Below, piece by piece: positions 25,907-35,459 of a stretch of 64,000 bases of DNA (position 1 is the stretch's first letter; every line of letters starts with the position of its first letter). A program made the position numbers and the translations under genes. Below the pieces are notes generated by a model that was not told where the DNA came from, searched no databases, and saw only the letters and a list, made by a program, of their open reading frames with translations. Source of the stretch: Paenibacillus_AB hodogayensis (GTDB lineage Bacteria > Bacillota > Bacilli > Paenibacillales > NBRC-103111); assembly GCF_039536325.1 (NCBI RefSeq), contig NZ_BAAAYO010000001.1, positions 496,001 to 560,000 on the forward strand, read 5' to 3'.

Positions 25907-28900
25907 GTGGAAAAACGCGTACAACACATCCTCGTGAAGCATGTAGCGTTGTTAATGGCTCTATTGCTAAGCATACCCGTTTTTGGGGCGTATCCGGTCG
26001 GCAGAGCGCACGCGGAAGCGTCTTCGGATCCGTGGCCGGATTTGCCGAATGCGAACTTTGAAGTTACATCCGGGGGACTGCCGAGCTCATGGTCCTTACT
26101 TGGCGGATCGGCGGAATCGTCCTCCGAACAAGCGCATGGCGGTTCATTAAGCGTCAAATTAATCGATTCGACCCGGCTGCGAAGCGATAAAATGCCGGTA
26201 CCTCCGGGGACCGATTATGAGGCTGCCGTATTTTCTTATAATACGCAGGGCGTATCGGAGCTGTATGTGGAGTTTTGGACAGCCGACAACCGGCTGATCA
26301 AGGTGGCCAACGCAGCCAATGTCAAATTGAACGAATGGAACCGAATCAAGATTAGCGGAACGACCCCAAGCGATACGAGCTATGTGACTCTGCGTTTTCA
26401 TCTGGGTGGCGGAAATATAGGCATCTCCTATTTTGACGACGCCTCGTTCGTACCGGTTTACAATCAAATATTCGCAAAGCTGAACAACGGAAACATGGAA
26501 CAGACGATCGGCGGACTGCCGCAATATTGGAGCGTGATATCGGGCGCTGTGGAAACTTCAAGCGAGCAGGCCCGTTCCGGCGTTTCCAGCATGAAGATTA
26601 CCGACACCAGCAGCACGCTGGCGGCGGGCGCGCGCAGCAACAAAATATCGGTCGCCCCCGGCCAAAAGGTCGAGGCGAGCGTCTACTCCTATAACGCGCA
26701 AGGAATGTCGGAACTGTACTTGGAATTTTGGGATGCCGGCGGCAGGCTGGGGAAAATCATTATCGGCTCGAACCTCACGCTGAATAAGTGGACCCCCATG
26801 CAGGTGAGTACCCTTGTTCCCGAGGATGCGGCGTATGCAACCGTGCGTTTTCATCTGCATTCCGGCAATGTCGGCACGGCCTATTTCGATGACGCCGCCT
26901 TTCGGATAATTCCGGACACGCCGAGCATGAATCTGCTTAACGGCTCCTTCGAAACGGCTTCCGGCGGATTGCCGAAATACTGGAGCAAAATCGGCGGAAC
27001 GGTCGAAACTTCCGATAATCCGGTGTATGCAGGCTCCCACAGCATAAGAATAGCGAAAACGGGCTCCACACAAGAGGCCGGCGCCCGCAGCCGTATCCTT
27101 TCCGTTACGGCCGACACGTATTACGAAGCAAAAGCGCGCAGCTTCGCGGTTGACGGCGCAGCCGAGCTGAGGCTTGAATTTTGGGATGCCGATATGATCC
27201 CGCTCGGCAGCGCAGCTGTGCAGGGAACCATACCCGGAGCATGGGAGGCATTGACGGTGAGCGGAAAATCCCCGGCTGAGGCCGTTTACGCCAGCGTGAG
27301 ACTTGGCATAAGCGGGAATGCGCCCGGCTCTGCCACGTTTGATGAAGCGGAATTTAGACGGGTAGACCCCGTGAAGAGCAGCAAGACGAGATCGACCTAC
27401 TATACGCCCGACAAAACGGCAGCGGCAAGATACAATGTCGAAACTTACGGGTGGGCGAAAAATCAGCGAAATATTGCCGTATCGAATGCGGATAAATACG
27501 TGGCCAAGGGGCTGGATTTCCTGTGGAATGCCGTTCCGGGAAACACCTTGCCGCGCAGCTACGGCGTGAATCAGGTGCTTGGTAGCCCGATTACAGGCAA
27601 GGAAATCGACAAGTTCGGGAACTATCCGTACAAAGCGGACCCGCTTCAGAGACCGTGGAAAATTGTCGACCCGAGCAGCGGCTACATCTTTCCGACGAAT
27701 GATTTCGGAGCCTATTACCGCAGCGGCCTGGATGAGCATGGCGTTTTTCAGCCTGAGCTCGCCGACCGCAGCCTGCTCGTCAATACGCTGTATCCGGAGA
27801 AGGGTCCGGACTGGGGCGTAGATGACGGTTTCGGCTGGGTGGATGAAACCGGCAACCGCTATACCTTCATCGCCTACTATGTGCATTGGTTTTCCTGGCT
27901 GGGTACGGGGCTTGTGGACAATGCTCTGGCTTCGCTCCGGGATGCTTACCTCTATACGGGAGATGTGAAATACGCCCGGGCAGGTACGGTTCTGCTCGAC
28001 CGTGTCGCCGACCTTTATCCCGAGTTGGACATAGCGGCTTTCGACCGGTCGATATTCCTGAATTCCGACGGGGGAAGACGGCTTGGGAAAGCGGTAGGCA
28101 GCATCTGGGAGACAACGCTCGTGAAAACGCTCGTCAGCGCATACGATGCATTCTACCCGGCCATGGACGATCCGGAAACCGTTGCCTATCTGGATGCGAA
28201 AGCCTTGGAATACAAACTGACTAATCGCAAAAACTCCGGAGCGGCGATCCGCGGCAATATAGAGAACGGCATTATCCGGCAAATTTACCCGGCCGTCAAG
28301 AAAGCTCAAATATGGGGCAACGACGGCACCCATCAAAGCGCGCTTGCGATGGCTGCGGTCGTGTACGACACGTTGCCCGATACGAAAGAGTGGCTTGATT
28401 TCGTGTTCCAAACGGGCGGCCTCGAATTGAATCCGTACCGGGTTACGGGGGGCAATATTCTGAATACGCTCATTTCCACCGTCGATCGTGACGGAAACGG
28501 CAATGAGTCGGCCCCTTTGTACAACGAGCTATGGCTCCAGGGTCACCGCCTTACGGCGGAAGTCCTGGACGGCTATGACTTGTATCCGGGCGTCGATTTA
28601 TACGAGAATCCCAAGTTCCGTAAAATGTTTTCCGGCGTCTATCCGCTAATTCTAAGCGAGAACTATACGGCCAACGTAGGCGACTCCGGCAGTACCGGCA
28701 ATCCGGGGATGATCGTCAAGCTGCCCGACATGATCAAGGCTTTCGACAAGTTCGGCGATCCGATCTTTGCGCAGATGGCTTATTTTCTGAACGGCAATTT
28801 GGCCGACGGTCTTCATGAAGATGTGTTTACCGCCCAGCCGGAAGGGATTGCTCAAAGGATTCGTAACGTAATTCAGGAATACGGTCCTCTGAATCTAACA

Positions 28901-30934
28901 AGCGAAAGCTTAACCGGATACGGGTTCACGGCTTTGCGTGACGGAGTCAATGCTAATAACAGTTACGGTAACAAATACAGCTTCCCTTGGATGGAAGTAG
29001 TCGATAAAAACGTCAACTTCACGCTGTTCCCGGCATCCGGAACCCTTCAACTGGAGGCGCTCGAGCCCGGCGCGGTCATTACGTTTCAATTCGAAGTGCC
29101 GAAGACGGACGAATACGATGTGGAGCTTTTGCCGTTCAGAGCCCCGACTTATGGAATCTATCGGATTTCGATCGACGGCCAGCCTATCGAGGAATTGGAT
29201 TTCTTCGGTTCCAACAACGATCAGTATGAGCTGTTGGGCCGATTCCCGCTGAAGGCGGGGACTCATCAAATTTCCTTTCAAGGCATCGGCAAAAATACGG
29301 CCTCCGGCAATTACAAAATGGGCGTCCGCATGCTCAGGCTGCTCGACGAACACGCCAGAGCCATTCGCGACAATAGTAGTACGGACGAAAGCACGCTTCG
29401 CGACTTCTGGATGTACTACGGGATCAATACAGGGCATGGGCACCGGGATACTCTCCATTTGGGCGTACATGCGTTCGATCTCGACTTGTCGCCGGATCTC
29501 GGCTATCCCGAATTCGCCGACGGACGCGATATGCATCGGGCTCAATGGGTCATCAATACGATCAGCCATAACACCGTCGTCGTCGATCAGCGAAAGCAAG
29601 GAGGCCAGACAGTCGCAGAGCTGAAGCATTTTGACGATACGGATATGGTGAAGCTGATCGATGTGGAGGCACCCGACGTATACCCGCAGACAGAGCTCTA
29701 TAAGCGGACGACCGCCATGATCAAGGTGGATGATTCGAATTCGTATGCGGTCGATTTCTTTCGGGTCAAAGGCGGAAGCGACCATCATTTCAGTTTTCAC
29801 GGAGCAGAAGGAAATGTTACTGCGGAAGGGCTGCAGCTTGTGGAGCAGCCGACTGGCACTTACGCGGGAGCGAATGTCGAATACGGCCAGCGGGTGGATG
29901 ATGTGGAAGGCTCCGCTTATATGGGAAGCGGCTTTCATTACCTGAAGAACGTATCGCGTGACCAGAATCCGGGCAGCCAGTACAGTCTCGACTGGAAAGT
30001 AACGGATACTTGGAAGGTGCATCAAACGCCTGAGGACATCCATCTTCGATTGACGATGCTCGGGGATGTCGACGATGTAGCGCTTGCCGACGGGGTTCCC
30101 CCGCAGAACAAGCCGGGCAATCCGCAATCACTGCGCTACATGGTGGCTCACCGCGCCGGTATGAACCTGAGCAGCTTGTTTACATCCGTTATCGAGCCCT
30201 ACAAAGACAACCGCTACATTGCATCGATCGTGGCGGTTCCGGTCAAAGTCGGAACAATTACCGTCTCGGACGAGGAAGCGAAGGCGGTCAAGGTTACACT
30301 GACGAATGGCCGGTTCGACTATATCGTGCAAGCTCAGAATTCCGGCATCCTTTACACCATTGACGATAAGCTCCGGTTCCAAGGGTTTATGGGCGTTTAC
30401 TCGGAGCAGAACGGTGCGAAGCTCTACAGCTATGTGCACGACGGCTCGTTTATCGAACCTGTGCAAGGAACGGCAAGCGGAACAGCCGGAGCGGCGGCCG
30501 GTACGCTCGTCGATTTTACCAAGACATTATCCGTACAGAACGAGATTGTGGTCCAGATGAATTCGCCGGAGGTTCCGGCAGTTGGGCTAATCGGCAAAAC
30601 GATCATGGTCGATAATGGCGGAAATCGTAACACGGCATACCGGGTTCGAAACGCAACCGATCTCGGCGGCGGACGTTATAAGCTGGATATCGGCGACGTT
30701 ACGTTAATTCGGGCATATGCCGATCCGAGTGATTTCAGCCAAGGGTTCGTCTACGATGTTGCCGAAGGGATGCCGTTTCGAATTCCGCTGACCCAGATCG
30801 GATACGGGCTGGCAACGGCCGCGACTGTAACGGGGACGGGGCAAAACGGATGGTATAATGGTCCGGTTACGGTCCAGTTGTCCGTATATGGAGACCCGCG
30901 CTACTTGCAAGCAACCACGTTCAGTTTGGATTAG
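25907..30934 (+). CDS. Very large secreted heparinase II/III-type polysaccharide-degrading protein (C-terminus lost by frameshift)
   Basis: 1675 residues. Signal peptide (about 1-37, ending GRAHA). Three tandem carbohydrate-binding-like repeats of about 145 residues (FEVTSGGLPSSWSLLGG, MEQTIGGLPQYWSVISG, FETASGGLPKYWSKIGG) fill about 40-485. An alpha/alpha toroid region follows, then a heparinase II/III-like beta domain with GHGHRD near 1178 and SHNTVVVD near 1220. Substrates of the family are uronic-acid polysaccharides, cleaved by beta-elimination. I chose GTG 25907 (AGGTGAG upstream, directly giving a signal peptide); an ATG at 25850 would add a hydrophilic 19-residue lead. The TAG at 30932-30934 interrupts an Ig-like domain whose continuation lies in another frame. 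Confidence 0.85.
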   Translation: MEKRVQHILVKHVALLMALLLSIPVFGAYPVGRAHAEASSDPWPDLPNANFEVTSGGLPSSWSLLGGSAESSSEQAHGGSLSVKLIDSTRLRSDKMPVPPGTDYEAAVFSYNTQGVSELYVEFWTADNRLIKVANAANVKLNEWNRIKISGTTPSDTSYVTLRFHLGGGNIGISYFDDASFVPVYNQIFAKLNNGNMEQTIGGLPQYWSVISGAVETSSEQARSGVSSMKITDTSSTLAAGARSNKISVAPGQKVEASVYSYNAQGMSELYLEFWDAGGRLGKIIIGSNLTLNKWTPMQVSTLVPEDAAYATVRFHLHSGNVGTAYFDDAAFRIIPDTPSMNLLNGSFETASGGLPKYWSKIGGTVETSDNPVYAGSHSIRIAKTGSTQEAGARSRILSVTADTYYEAKARSFAVDGAAELRLEFWDADMIPLGSAAVQGTIPGAWEALTVSGKSPAEAVYASVRLGISGNAPGSATFDEAEFRRVDPVKSSKTRSTYYTPDKTAAARYNVETYGWAKNQRNIAVSNADKYVAKGLDFLWNAVPGNTLPRSYGVNQVLGSPITGKEIDKFGNYPYKADPLQRPWKIVDPSSGYIFPTNDFGAYYRSGLDEHGVFQPELADRSLLVNTLYPEKGPDWGVDDGFGWVDETGNRYTFIAYYVHWFSWLGTGLVDNALASLRDAYLYTGDVKYARAGTVLLDRVADLYPELDIAAFDRSIFLNSDGGRRLGKAVGSIWETTLVKTLVSAYDAFYPAMDDPETVAYLDAKALEYKLTNRKNSGAAIRGNIENGIIRQIYPAVKKAQIWGNDGTHQSALAMAAVVYDTLPDTKEWLDFVFQTGGLELNPYRVTGGNILNTLISTVDRDGNGNESAPLYNELWLQGHRLTAEVLDGYDLYPGVDLYENPKFRKMFSGVYPLILSENYTANVGDSGSTGNPGMIVKLPDMIKAFDKFGDPIFAQMAYFLNGNLADGLHEDVFTAQPEGIAQRIRNVIQEYGPLNLTSESLTGYGFTALRDGVNANNSYGNKYSFPWMEVVDKNVNFTLFPASGTLQLEALEPGAVITFQFEVPKTDEYDVELLPFRAPTYGIYRISIDGQPIEELDFFGSNNDQYELLGRFPLKAGTHQISFQGIGKNTASGNYKMGVRMLRLLDEHARAIRDNSSTDESTLRDFWMYYGINTGHGHRDTLHLGVHAFDLDLSPDLGYPEFADGRDMHRAQWVINTISHNTVVVDQRKQGGQTVAELKHFDDTDMVKLIDVEAPDVYPQTELYKRTTAMIKVDDSNSYAVDFFRVKGGSDHHFSFHGAEGNVTAEGLQLVEQPTGTYAGANVEYGQRVDDVEGSAYMGSGFHYLKNVSRDQNPGSQYSLDWKVTDTWKVHQTPEDIHLRLTMLGDVDDVALADGVPPQNKPGNPQSLRYMVAHRAGMNLSSLFTSVIEPYKDNRYIASIVAVPVKVGTITVSDEEAKAVKVTLTNGRFDYIVQAQNSGILYTIDDKLRFQGFMGVYSEQNGAKLYSYVHDGSFIEPVQGTASGTAGAAAGTLVDFTKTLSVQNEIVVQMNSPEVPAVGLIGKTIMVDNGGNRNTAYRVRNATDLGGGRYKLDIGDVTLIRAYADPSDFSQGFVYDVAEGMPFRIPLTQIGYGLATAATVTGTGQNGWYNGPVTVQLSVYGDPRYLQATTFSLD

Positions 30935-31497
30935 GGGCGTCTTGGACTCCCTATTCCTCCCCCGTCGAGCTAAGGGAGAGCGGCGAGCATACGCTGCTGT
31001 TCCGGTCTTCGGATATAGCGGGCAACGTTGAGGAAGCCAAGCGGTTGACGCTGCCGATCGATGTCGAAGCGCCAACCATCGGGATTGTGGGGGCGGGTAC
31101 GTACACGATAGACCAGATCGTGAGAATTACATGCACGGCCTCAGATTCCGTATCCGGCGTTACATACGGTACCTGCGCATCCCCGCTTGTCGACACTCCG
31201 GCATACTTGCTGGGGCCGGGCACCTTTATTGCGGCGGCGCACGCAGAAGATATCGCAGGCAACGTAAGCAGCGCCGAGGCCGAGTATACAGTCGAAATCA
31301 CCTTGGAAAGCCTATTCAAGCTATTGCGCCAATGGATCACGGGTCCGGGCTCCGAAGGGATACTTAACTCGTTCCGACATAACCTGCTTAACGGAAATAT
31401 GGATGCCTTAACGCAGGAGGTACACGCGCAAAAAGGCAATAAGCTGCGGGAGGATCAAGCAGACAAACTGCTCGCTTGGATCGAAGCACTAAAGTAA
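30931..31497 (+). pseudogene. Out-of-frame continuation of the heparinase-type protein (Ig-like repeats and FIMAH-like end)
   Basis: Reading from 30931 in the alternative frame gives LGASWTPYSSPVELRESGEH, exactly the continuation expected after TTFSLD of the upstream gene (family wording is usually SLDGGASWTPY). It then carries Ig-like repeats (FRSSDIAGNVEEAKRLTLPI and AAHAEDIAGNVSSAEAEYTV) and a helical end (LLRQWITGPGSEGILNSFRH) like FIMAH domains of secreted Paenibacillus proteins. No start codon with ribosome binding site precedes it. So a one-base loss (or two-base gain) near 30930 split the gene, or the base call is wrong. Confidence 0.75.
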
Positions 31498-31600
31498 TCG
31501 GATTCCATCAGGTCCTCCACAACGATTCGTGCATCTTTTCCTGTTCCGCGAATCGTAGCCGAGGGAAAATGAATGTTGCCAACAATGCTGCGCAATAGTA

Positions 31601-31647
31601 AACAAGCTGGCTCTTACTTATACGGAGCTAGCTTGTTCACTTTTTTT
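31601..31647 (+). terminator. Terminator downstream of the polysaccharide locus
   Basis: AACAAGCT (31601-31608) with GGCTC pairs with GGAGC and AGCTTGTT (31630-31637), then CACTTTTTTT. The rest of the gene-free stretch 31498-31950 holds only short open frames without ribosome binding sites and a weak 7-bp hairpin near 31892-31910. Confidence 0.8.
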
Positions 31648-31950
31648 GCTACTTAATCATTTGTCGATTGCAGTATCCAGAGCGAGCTCTCCCAGGCGGC
31701 AGCTTCGTCGATTCGGCTCTGAACTGGATAAGCAAGAGGGAAGGAACCCGGAAATCTCCAATGAACTAAGTACCAAATTTATGTCCTCTGCTTTTATAGG
31801 CATCATGGAAAATGGTGGGTTGAGAAGGGGATGCCGCACCCTCCTGGATTCATGGCTGCCCAGCTAGAGAAGCTGTTTTGAGAGAAGCAGGCCCGAAACC
31901 GTGACCGGATTCGGGCTCACTCCTCGGGATGCTTCACACCAAACGCAAGC

Positions 31951-32439
31951 TTAGAGCACGCGGCGAGCCGTAGCGTAACGTTTGCTCCAGGATCCGGAAT
32001 TCAGATCGGAAATCGTCACGCCAGGTTTACCGTACGTGTGCATAATTTTGCCGTTTCCGATATAAACGGCTACGTGATGAATAGGCGAGTAGAAGAAAAC
32101 AAGATCTCCCGGCTGCAATTGACTGCGCGGCACGAACGTTCCGACTTTGGACTGCTGCTTGGACGAGCGCGGAATCGAGACTCCGTTTTGCTTAAAAATA
32201 TATTGGGTAAACGAAGAGCAGTCGAAGGAGCTCGTATTGCCCGTTTTGGCGCCGAACTTGTAAGGAACGCCCATAAATTGTTTGCCCGTGTTAATGATCC
32301 GGTTGGCAACGGAAGAAGACGAGGCCGTAACGGACGCGGCTTGGGTGGAACCGGAAGCAAGAAATAGGCTGCCCGAGAAGAAAAGTGTCAGACTCATACC
32401 GACTACAGCTAACGTTTTGGTAAGATGCGTAAATTTCAT
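31951..32439 (-). CDS. Secreted NlpC/P60 cell-wall endopeptidase
   Basis: 162 residues. Signal peptide about 1-35 (ends TQAAS), then an NlpC/P60 domain with catalytic Cys74 in FDCSSF, His in HHVAVYIG (121-122) and the third polar residue His134 in IMHTYG. Family hydrolyses gamma-D-Glu-meso-DAP bonds in peptide stems of peptidoglycan. It lacks LysM or SH3 binding repeats, so it is a minimal enzyme. AAGGAGG precedes the ATG. Monocistronic. Confidence 0.9.
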   Translation of the reverse strand: MKFTHLTKTLAVVGMSLTLFFSGSLFLASGSTQAASVTASSSSVANRIINTGKQFMGVPYKFGAKTGNTSSFDCSSFTQYIFKQNGVSIPRSSKQQSKVGTFVPRSQLQPGDLVFFYSPIHHVAVYIGNGKIMHTYGKPGVTISDLNSGSWSKRYATARRVL

Positions 32440-32580
32440 ATCGGCCTCCTTGATGTGTAGGGTGGGTGATCACCTGAATCCACCTTAACACAAGGGAAAC
32501 CGCCTAAATTTTGGAGTGAACCCGCCAACCATCGGGTACGCTTGACTAATTACGGCTAGATGAAAAATCAATTAGAAATA

Positions 32581-32624
32581 AATGAGAGATTCTCATTGAC
32601 TTGAACTATGATTTTGCTTACAAT
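32581..32624 (+). promoter_or_regulatory. Promoter with overlapping inverted repeat upstream of uppS
   Basis: TTGACT (32596-32601), 17 bases, TACAAT (32619-32624). AATGAGA-GAT-TCTCATT (32581-32597) is a perfect 7-bp inverted repeat reaching into the -35. It resembles a Fur-type box but is two bases shorter, so the regulator is uncertain. Confidence 0.6.
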
Positions 32625-32670
32625 GGAATATTTCTTGTCGCGATCGTAGAAGGAAGGAACCTACATCAAA

Positions 32671-32748
32671 GTGTCGAACATAAGAGTTATTCCATTTTTT
32701 CACTTGAACAGTCGCGACTCTCCAAACGAGCCACAGAAATGGTTTTAG
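32671..32748 (+). CDS. Possible 25-residue upstream peptide
   Basis: GTG at 32671 follows GAAGGAAGGAA by about 11 bases and opens 25 codons ending at TAG 32746-32748, 25 bases before the uppS start. It lies within the uppS leader. No homology is recognised; it may be noise or a leader peptide. Confidence 0.2.
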   Translation: MSNIRVIPFFHLNSRDSPNEPQKWF

Positions 32749-32773
32749 AGCCGCCGGTGAAAGGGGCAGTGTC

Positions 32774-33511
32774 ATGGTTTTTCCATTTCATAATTCTCTA
32801 AAAGCGAGCAGAATCAAGGCGAAAATCGACCGGGATACGGCGTATCCCAAGCATATCGCGATCATGATGGACGGGAACGGAAGATGGGCGTTAAGAAGAG
32901 GCCTGCCTCGTACGGCAGGGCATTACGCGGGTATGAAAACGATGGAAAACACGATAAGGATTTGCAAAAAAAATGATGTGAAGATCTTAACCCTTTACGC
33001 TTTTTCCACTGAAAACTGGAAAAGACCAAAAGCCGAAGTCGAATATATTATCGGCTTAATTCATGAATTCATAGCCGAAGATACTTTGCACGAAATGAAT
33101 CGAAACCGTATCAGAATCAACTTTATCGGCGACCTATCCAGATTCTCTACAGAAACGCAAAACCTCATGAGAAACGCAGCAGCACTAACGAAATCCAATT
33201 CAGATATGGTCGTTAATTTCGCTGTTAACTACGGCGGGCGCGAAGAGATTGTGCAAGCGATCAAGGGTTACTTGAAGGAAGGTTCGGTCGAGCTTTCCGA
33301 AGAAGAGTTTGAACGTTACCTGTATACTTCCGAATGCCCGCCTCCCGACCTTATCATAAGGACAAGCGGCGAAAAGCGATTAAGCGGCTTTTTGTTGTGG
33401 CAATCTGCCCATGCGGAGCTCTGGTTTACTTCTGAAATGTGGCCCAGCTTCAATGAGTATTTACTTTATAAAGCCATTCATGAGTATCAATGCCGTAAAC
33501 GACGAGTGTAA
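32774..33511 (+). CDS. uppS: Isoprenyl transferase (undecaprenyl diphosphate synthase family)
   Basis: 245 residues, usual length. It carries the cis-prenyltransferase motifs: MDGNGRWA, HYAGM, LYAFSTENWKRP, FAVNYGGREEIV, and RTSGEKRLSGFLLWQSAHAELWF. The last is normally SNFLLWQ; here Asn is Gly, close to the active site. It condenses isopentenyl diphosphate onto farnesyl diphosphate to make the C55 lipid carrier for the cell wall. The gene stands alone, not in the usual frr-uppS-cdsA cluster, so it is probably a second copy, with its own promoter and a long leader. Confidence 0.9.
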   Translation: MVFPFHNSLKASRIKAKIDRDTAYPKHIAIMMDGNGRWALRRGLPRTAGHYAGMKTMENTIRICKKNDVKILTLYAFSTENWKRPKAEVEYIIGLIHEFIAEDTLHEMNRNRIRINFIGDLSRFSTETQNLMRNAAALTKSNSDMVVNFAVNYGGREEIVQAIKGYLKEGSVELSEEEFERYLYTSECPPPDLIIRTSGEKRLSGFLLWQSAHAELWFTSEMWPSFNEYLLYKAIHEYQCRKRRV

Positions 33512-33602
33512 GGGAGTCTTCATTCGCGACAGAAGGACTGCGACAGCCGGCAGCATCCGGTCTGTCCCAGCCCTCTCGGAGCGTCGGCTCGCCTTCATGC
33601 GC

Positions 33603-34577
33603 TCACCGGAGCGCCCGCACCATCTTGTAACTTCCCGGCTCCGCCCGAAACCCGATTCGATCGCGGTTGATGTGCAGCATTGGACCATTCATGGAATCGT
33701 TGTGCGTTCTCAAATACGGGGCGCCGCAATCGCGGGCCGTCTTCACCCCAAGCATTTTCAGTGCAAGCGCAATATGGCGGCCGCGGTATTCCCGGAGTAC
33801 GCCGGTGTATTCCTGATACATCGCCTGCGTCTGCTCGTTCCGCTGCAAGGTGACTACGCCGACGTAACGATCGCCGTCCTTGGCGATATGGATCCATTCC
33901 GGGCGCACTCCGTCTTGATCAAGGTTCCACTTTTTCCATTCCTCGAACCAAGGAAAGTCCCCGACGTAGCCCGGTATATCGGGATTCGTGACCTTGTACA
34001 GCTCATACAAGTTTCGTTCGCTCGCTTCCCCCGGTTCTTCCGCCAACGTAATGAAACGGATTCCTGCCCGCTCCGCCCCCAGGATAGAATCGTCCAGCGC
34101 ACCGCTATCGAACGAAGCCAAGTCCAGAACGGATTCGAACGTGTGCCGTTCCTTGACGTAGCCACGGCGTTCGGCAAATGCTAGCGATCTGTCGTCCGTC
34201 TCCCGGATAAAATCGATCAACCGCGAGGCTTTGACCTCCCGCGCCCAGAGCTGAAGCGCATTATACAAAGCACCGCCTACCCCGCTTCCCCGATGTTCCG
34301 GATGAACGACAACGGTATGGATTAAGGTCCCGGGCTCCGTCCATGGCGCGCGCCAAGCGATTGCGTAAGCGATCACCTGTCCGTGCTCGTTTTCCGCTAC
34401 CCATTTGGGACGATCCCATCCCGTCAGCTCGTCCGCTTCATCGTAGTTCAGCTTGCCCGGAGGAATTTTATCCTCTTCTTCCTTCAGCCGTTCAGCCGTT
34501 GTCGGCTCCGACCAAATCGTATTGAGCAGCGGCGCTACCGCCGCGTAATCGTCCGGCTGCCGCATCTTTCGAATCAT
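33603..34577 (-). CDS. Tandem GNAT acetyltransferase
   Basis: 324 residues with two GNAT folds. The N-terminal one (about 1-155) has the acetyl-CoA loop HPEHRGSGVGGALYN; the C-terminal one (about 170-320) has VLREYRGRHIALALK, the degenerate loop common in such doubled proteins, and ends with NRIGF-like INRDRIGFRAEP. Mycothiol synthase-like and Eis-like doubles share this layout. Substrate unknown. I start at ATG 34577 (CAGGTG upstream); GTG 34589 and TTG 34610 are in-frame alternatives. Confidence 0.8.
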   Translation of the reverse strand: MIRKMRQPDDYAAVAPLLNTIWSEPTTAERLKEEEDKIPPGKLNYDEADELTGWDRPKWVAENEHGQVIAYAIAWRAPWTEPGTLIHTVVVHPEHRGSGVGGALYNALQLWAREVKASRLIDFIRETDDRSLAFAERRGYVKERHTFESVLDLASFDSGALDDSILGAERAGIRFITLAEEPGEASERNLYELYKVTNPDIPGYVGDFPWFEEWKKWNLDQDGVRPEWIHIAKDGDRYVGVVTLQRNEQTQAMYQEYTGVLREYRGRHIALALKMLGVKTARDCGAPYLRTHNDSMNGPMLHINRDRIGFRAEPGSYKMVRALR

Positions 34578-34700
34578 AAACGTTGACACCTGTCCACCCG
34601 CCTTGTTCAAATAAGCTTTCGTAGACAGTATCCCATCGCCGGGCGGATAATGAAAGGTAACATCTGGATATATTAAAACATTCTACGAATAGCCCATAGA

Positions 34701-34943
34701 ATGATCAAAACGATAGGGGGACTTGTTCGGAATGACTTGGAGCATGCAAAGGGTGTCGACCCTCAAACCGCAGCTTTGGTGATGTGCGGCAAATACGATG
34801 CCCAGTGTCCGCCGATATTCTCCGAGGAAATTCACCGTCTAACACCGGGCTCGAAGCTGCATCTATTTGAGGACAGCAATCACTCCCCGCACCTCGAAGA
34901 ACCGGAAAGCTTCCGGGATTCCCTTAAAGCGTTCTTACAGTGA
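34701..34943 (+). pseudogene. C-terminal remnant of an alpha/beta hydrolase
   Basis: About 80 codons match the end of alpha/beta hydrolases of the proline iminopeptidase type: ALVMCGKYDAQCPP with the catalytic Asp, EEIHRLTPGSKLHLFEDSNHSPHLEEP with the catalytic His. The N-terminal two thirds with the nucleophile Ser are absent upstream, where the neighbouring GNAT gene begins. No ribosome binding site precedes the ATG. A decayed gene. Confidence 0.7.
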
Positions 34944-35110
34944 ACTAAAAGATTGTAAGCTCGACAGTTCAATTGATAGCGATACGCTTGGACAAGCGGG
35001 GCCATACCGAATAAGGCTTTTCCGCGAGTGCACCCGCACCCGGGAAAGCCTCTGGATCGTTATGTTCATGAACCCTGCTGCCCGTCACCGGCAAAGAGCT
35101 TCGCCTTATG

Positions 35111-35440
35111 CTAGACGACGGGCCGCTCCTGCTCGGGCAGCTGCTGCGCCCATTCGCGCATGCCTCCGGTCAGGTTTACCTGCTTCGAATATCCCTGATC
35201 CGCCAGAAACTCGCAGGCTTTCAAACTGCGGTTGCCGCCGCGGCAGACGACGATCAGCTCCCGGTCTTTCGGCAATTCGCCGAAACGGTCGGGCAGATCG
35301 CCTAACCGGATATGGACCGCTCCCGGTATGATGCCTCCAGCCACCTCGTCGTCCTCGCGAACGTCGACGATGAACGGCTTCTCCCCCGCTTCCAGCCTGA
35401 CCTTCAGGTCGGCCGGGGCAATCGTTTGAATCAAGCTCAT
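35111..35440 (-). CDS. Rhodanese-like sulfurtransferase
   Basis: 109 residues, a single rhodanese domain with active-site loop VVCRGGNRS (catalytic Cys) and the N-terminal FIVDVREDDEVAGGIIPGAVHI. It moves sulfane sulfur. Start ATG 35440 has GGAGGG upstream. It lies just downstream of the YciI gene and the organosulfur operon and may share its transcript, which fits a sulfur role. A 10-bp hairpin (about 35012-35052) follows but has no T run. Confidence 0.85.
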   Translation of the reverse strand: MSLIQTIAPADLKVRLEAGEKPFIVDVREDDEVAGGIIPGAVHIRLGDLPDRFGELPKDRELIVVCRGGNRSLKACEFLADQGYSKQVNLTGGMREWAQQLPEQERPVV

Positions 35441-35459
35441 AGGTCGGCTCCCTCCGCTT

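Noticed and set aside
26558..28411. 617-codon open frame opposite the heparinase-type gene
   Set aside because: Antisense shadow; composition is His/Arg-rich as expected for the complement of a GC-rich coding frame.
31646..31867. 73-codon open frame and an opposite 60-codon frame
   Set aside because: No ribosome binding site, no recognisable motif, located behind a strong terminator.
32581..32597. AATGAGA-GAT-TCTCATT as a Fur box
   Set aside because: Half-sites resemble Fur boxes but the dyad is two bases shorter than the 7-1-7 model, and the gene has no iron link.
35012..35052. Hairpin AGGCTTTTCC/GGGAAAGCCT after the rhodanese gene as a terminator
   Set aside because: No T run and mismatched interior; mentioned only with the gene.
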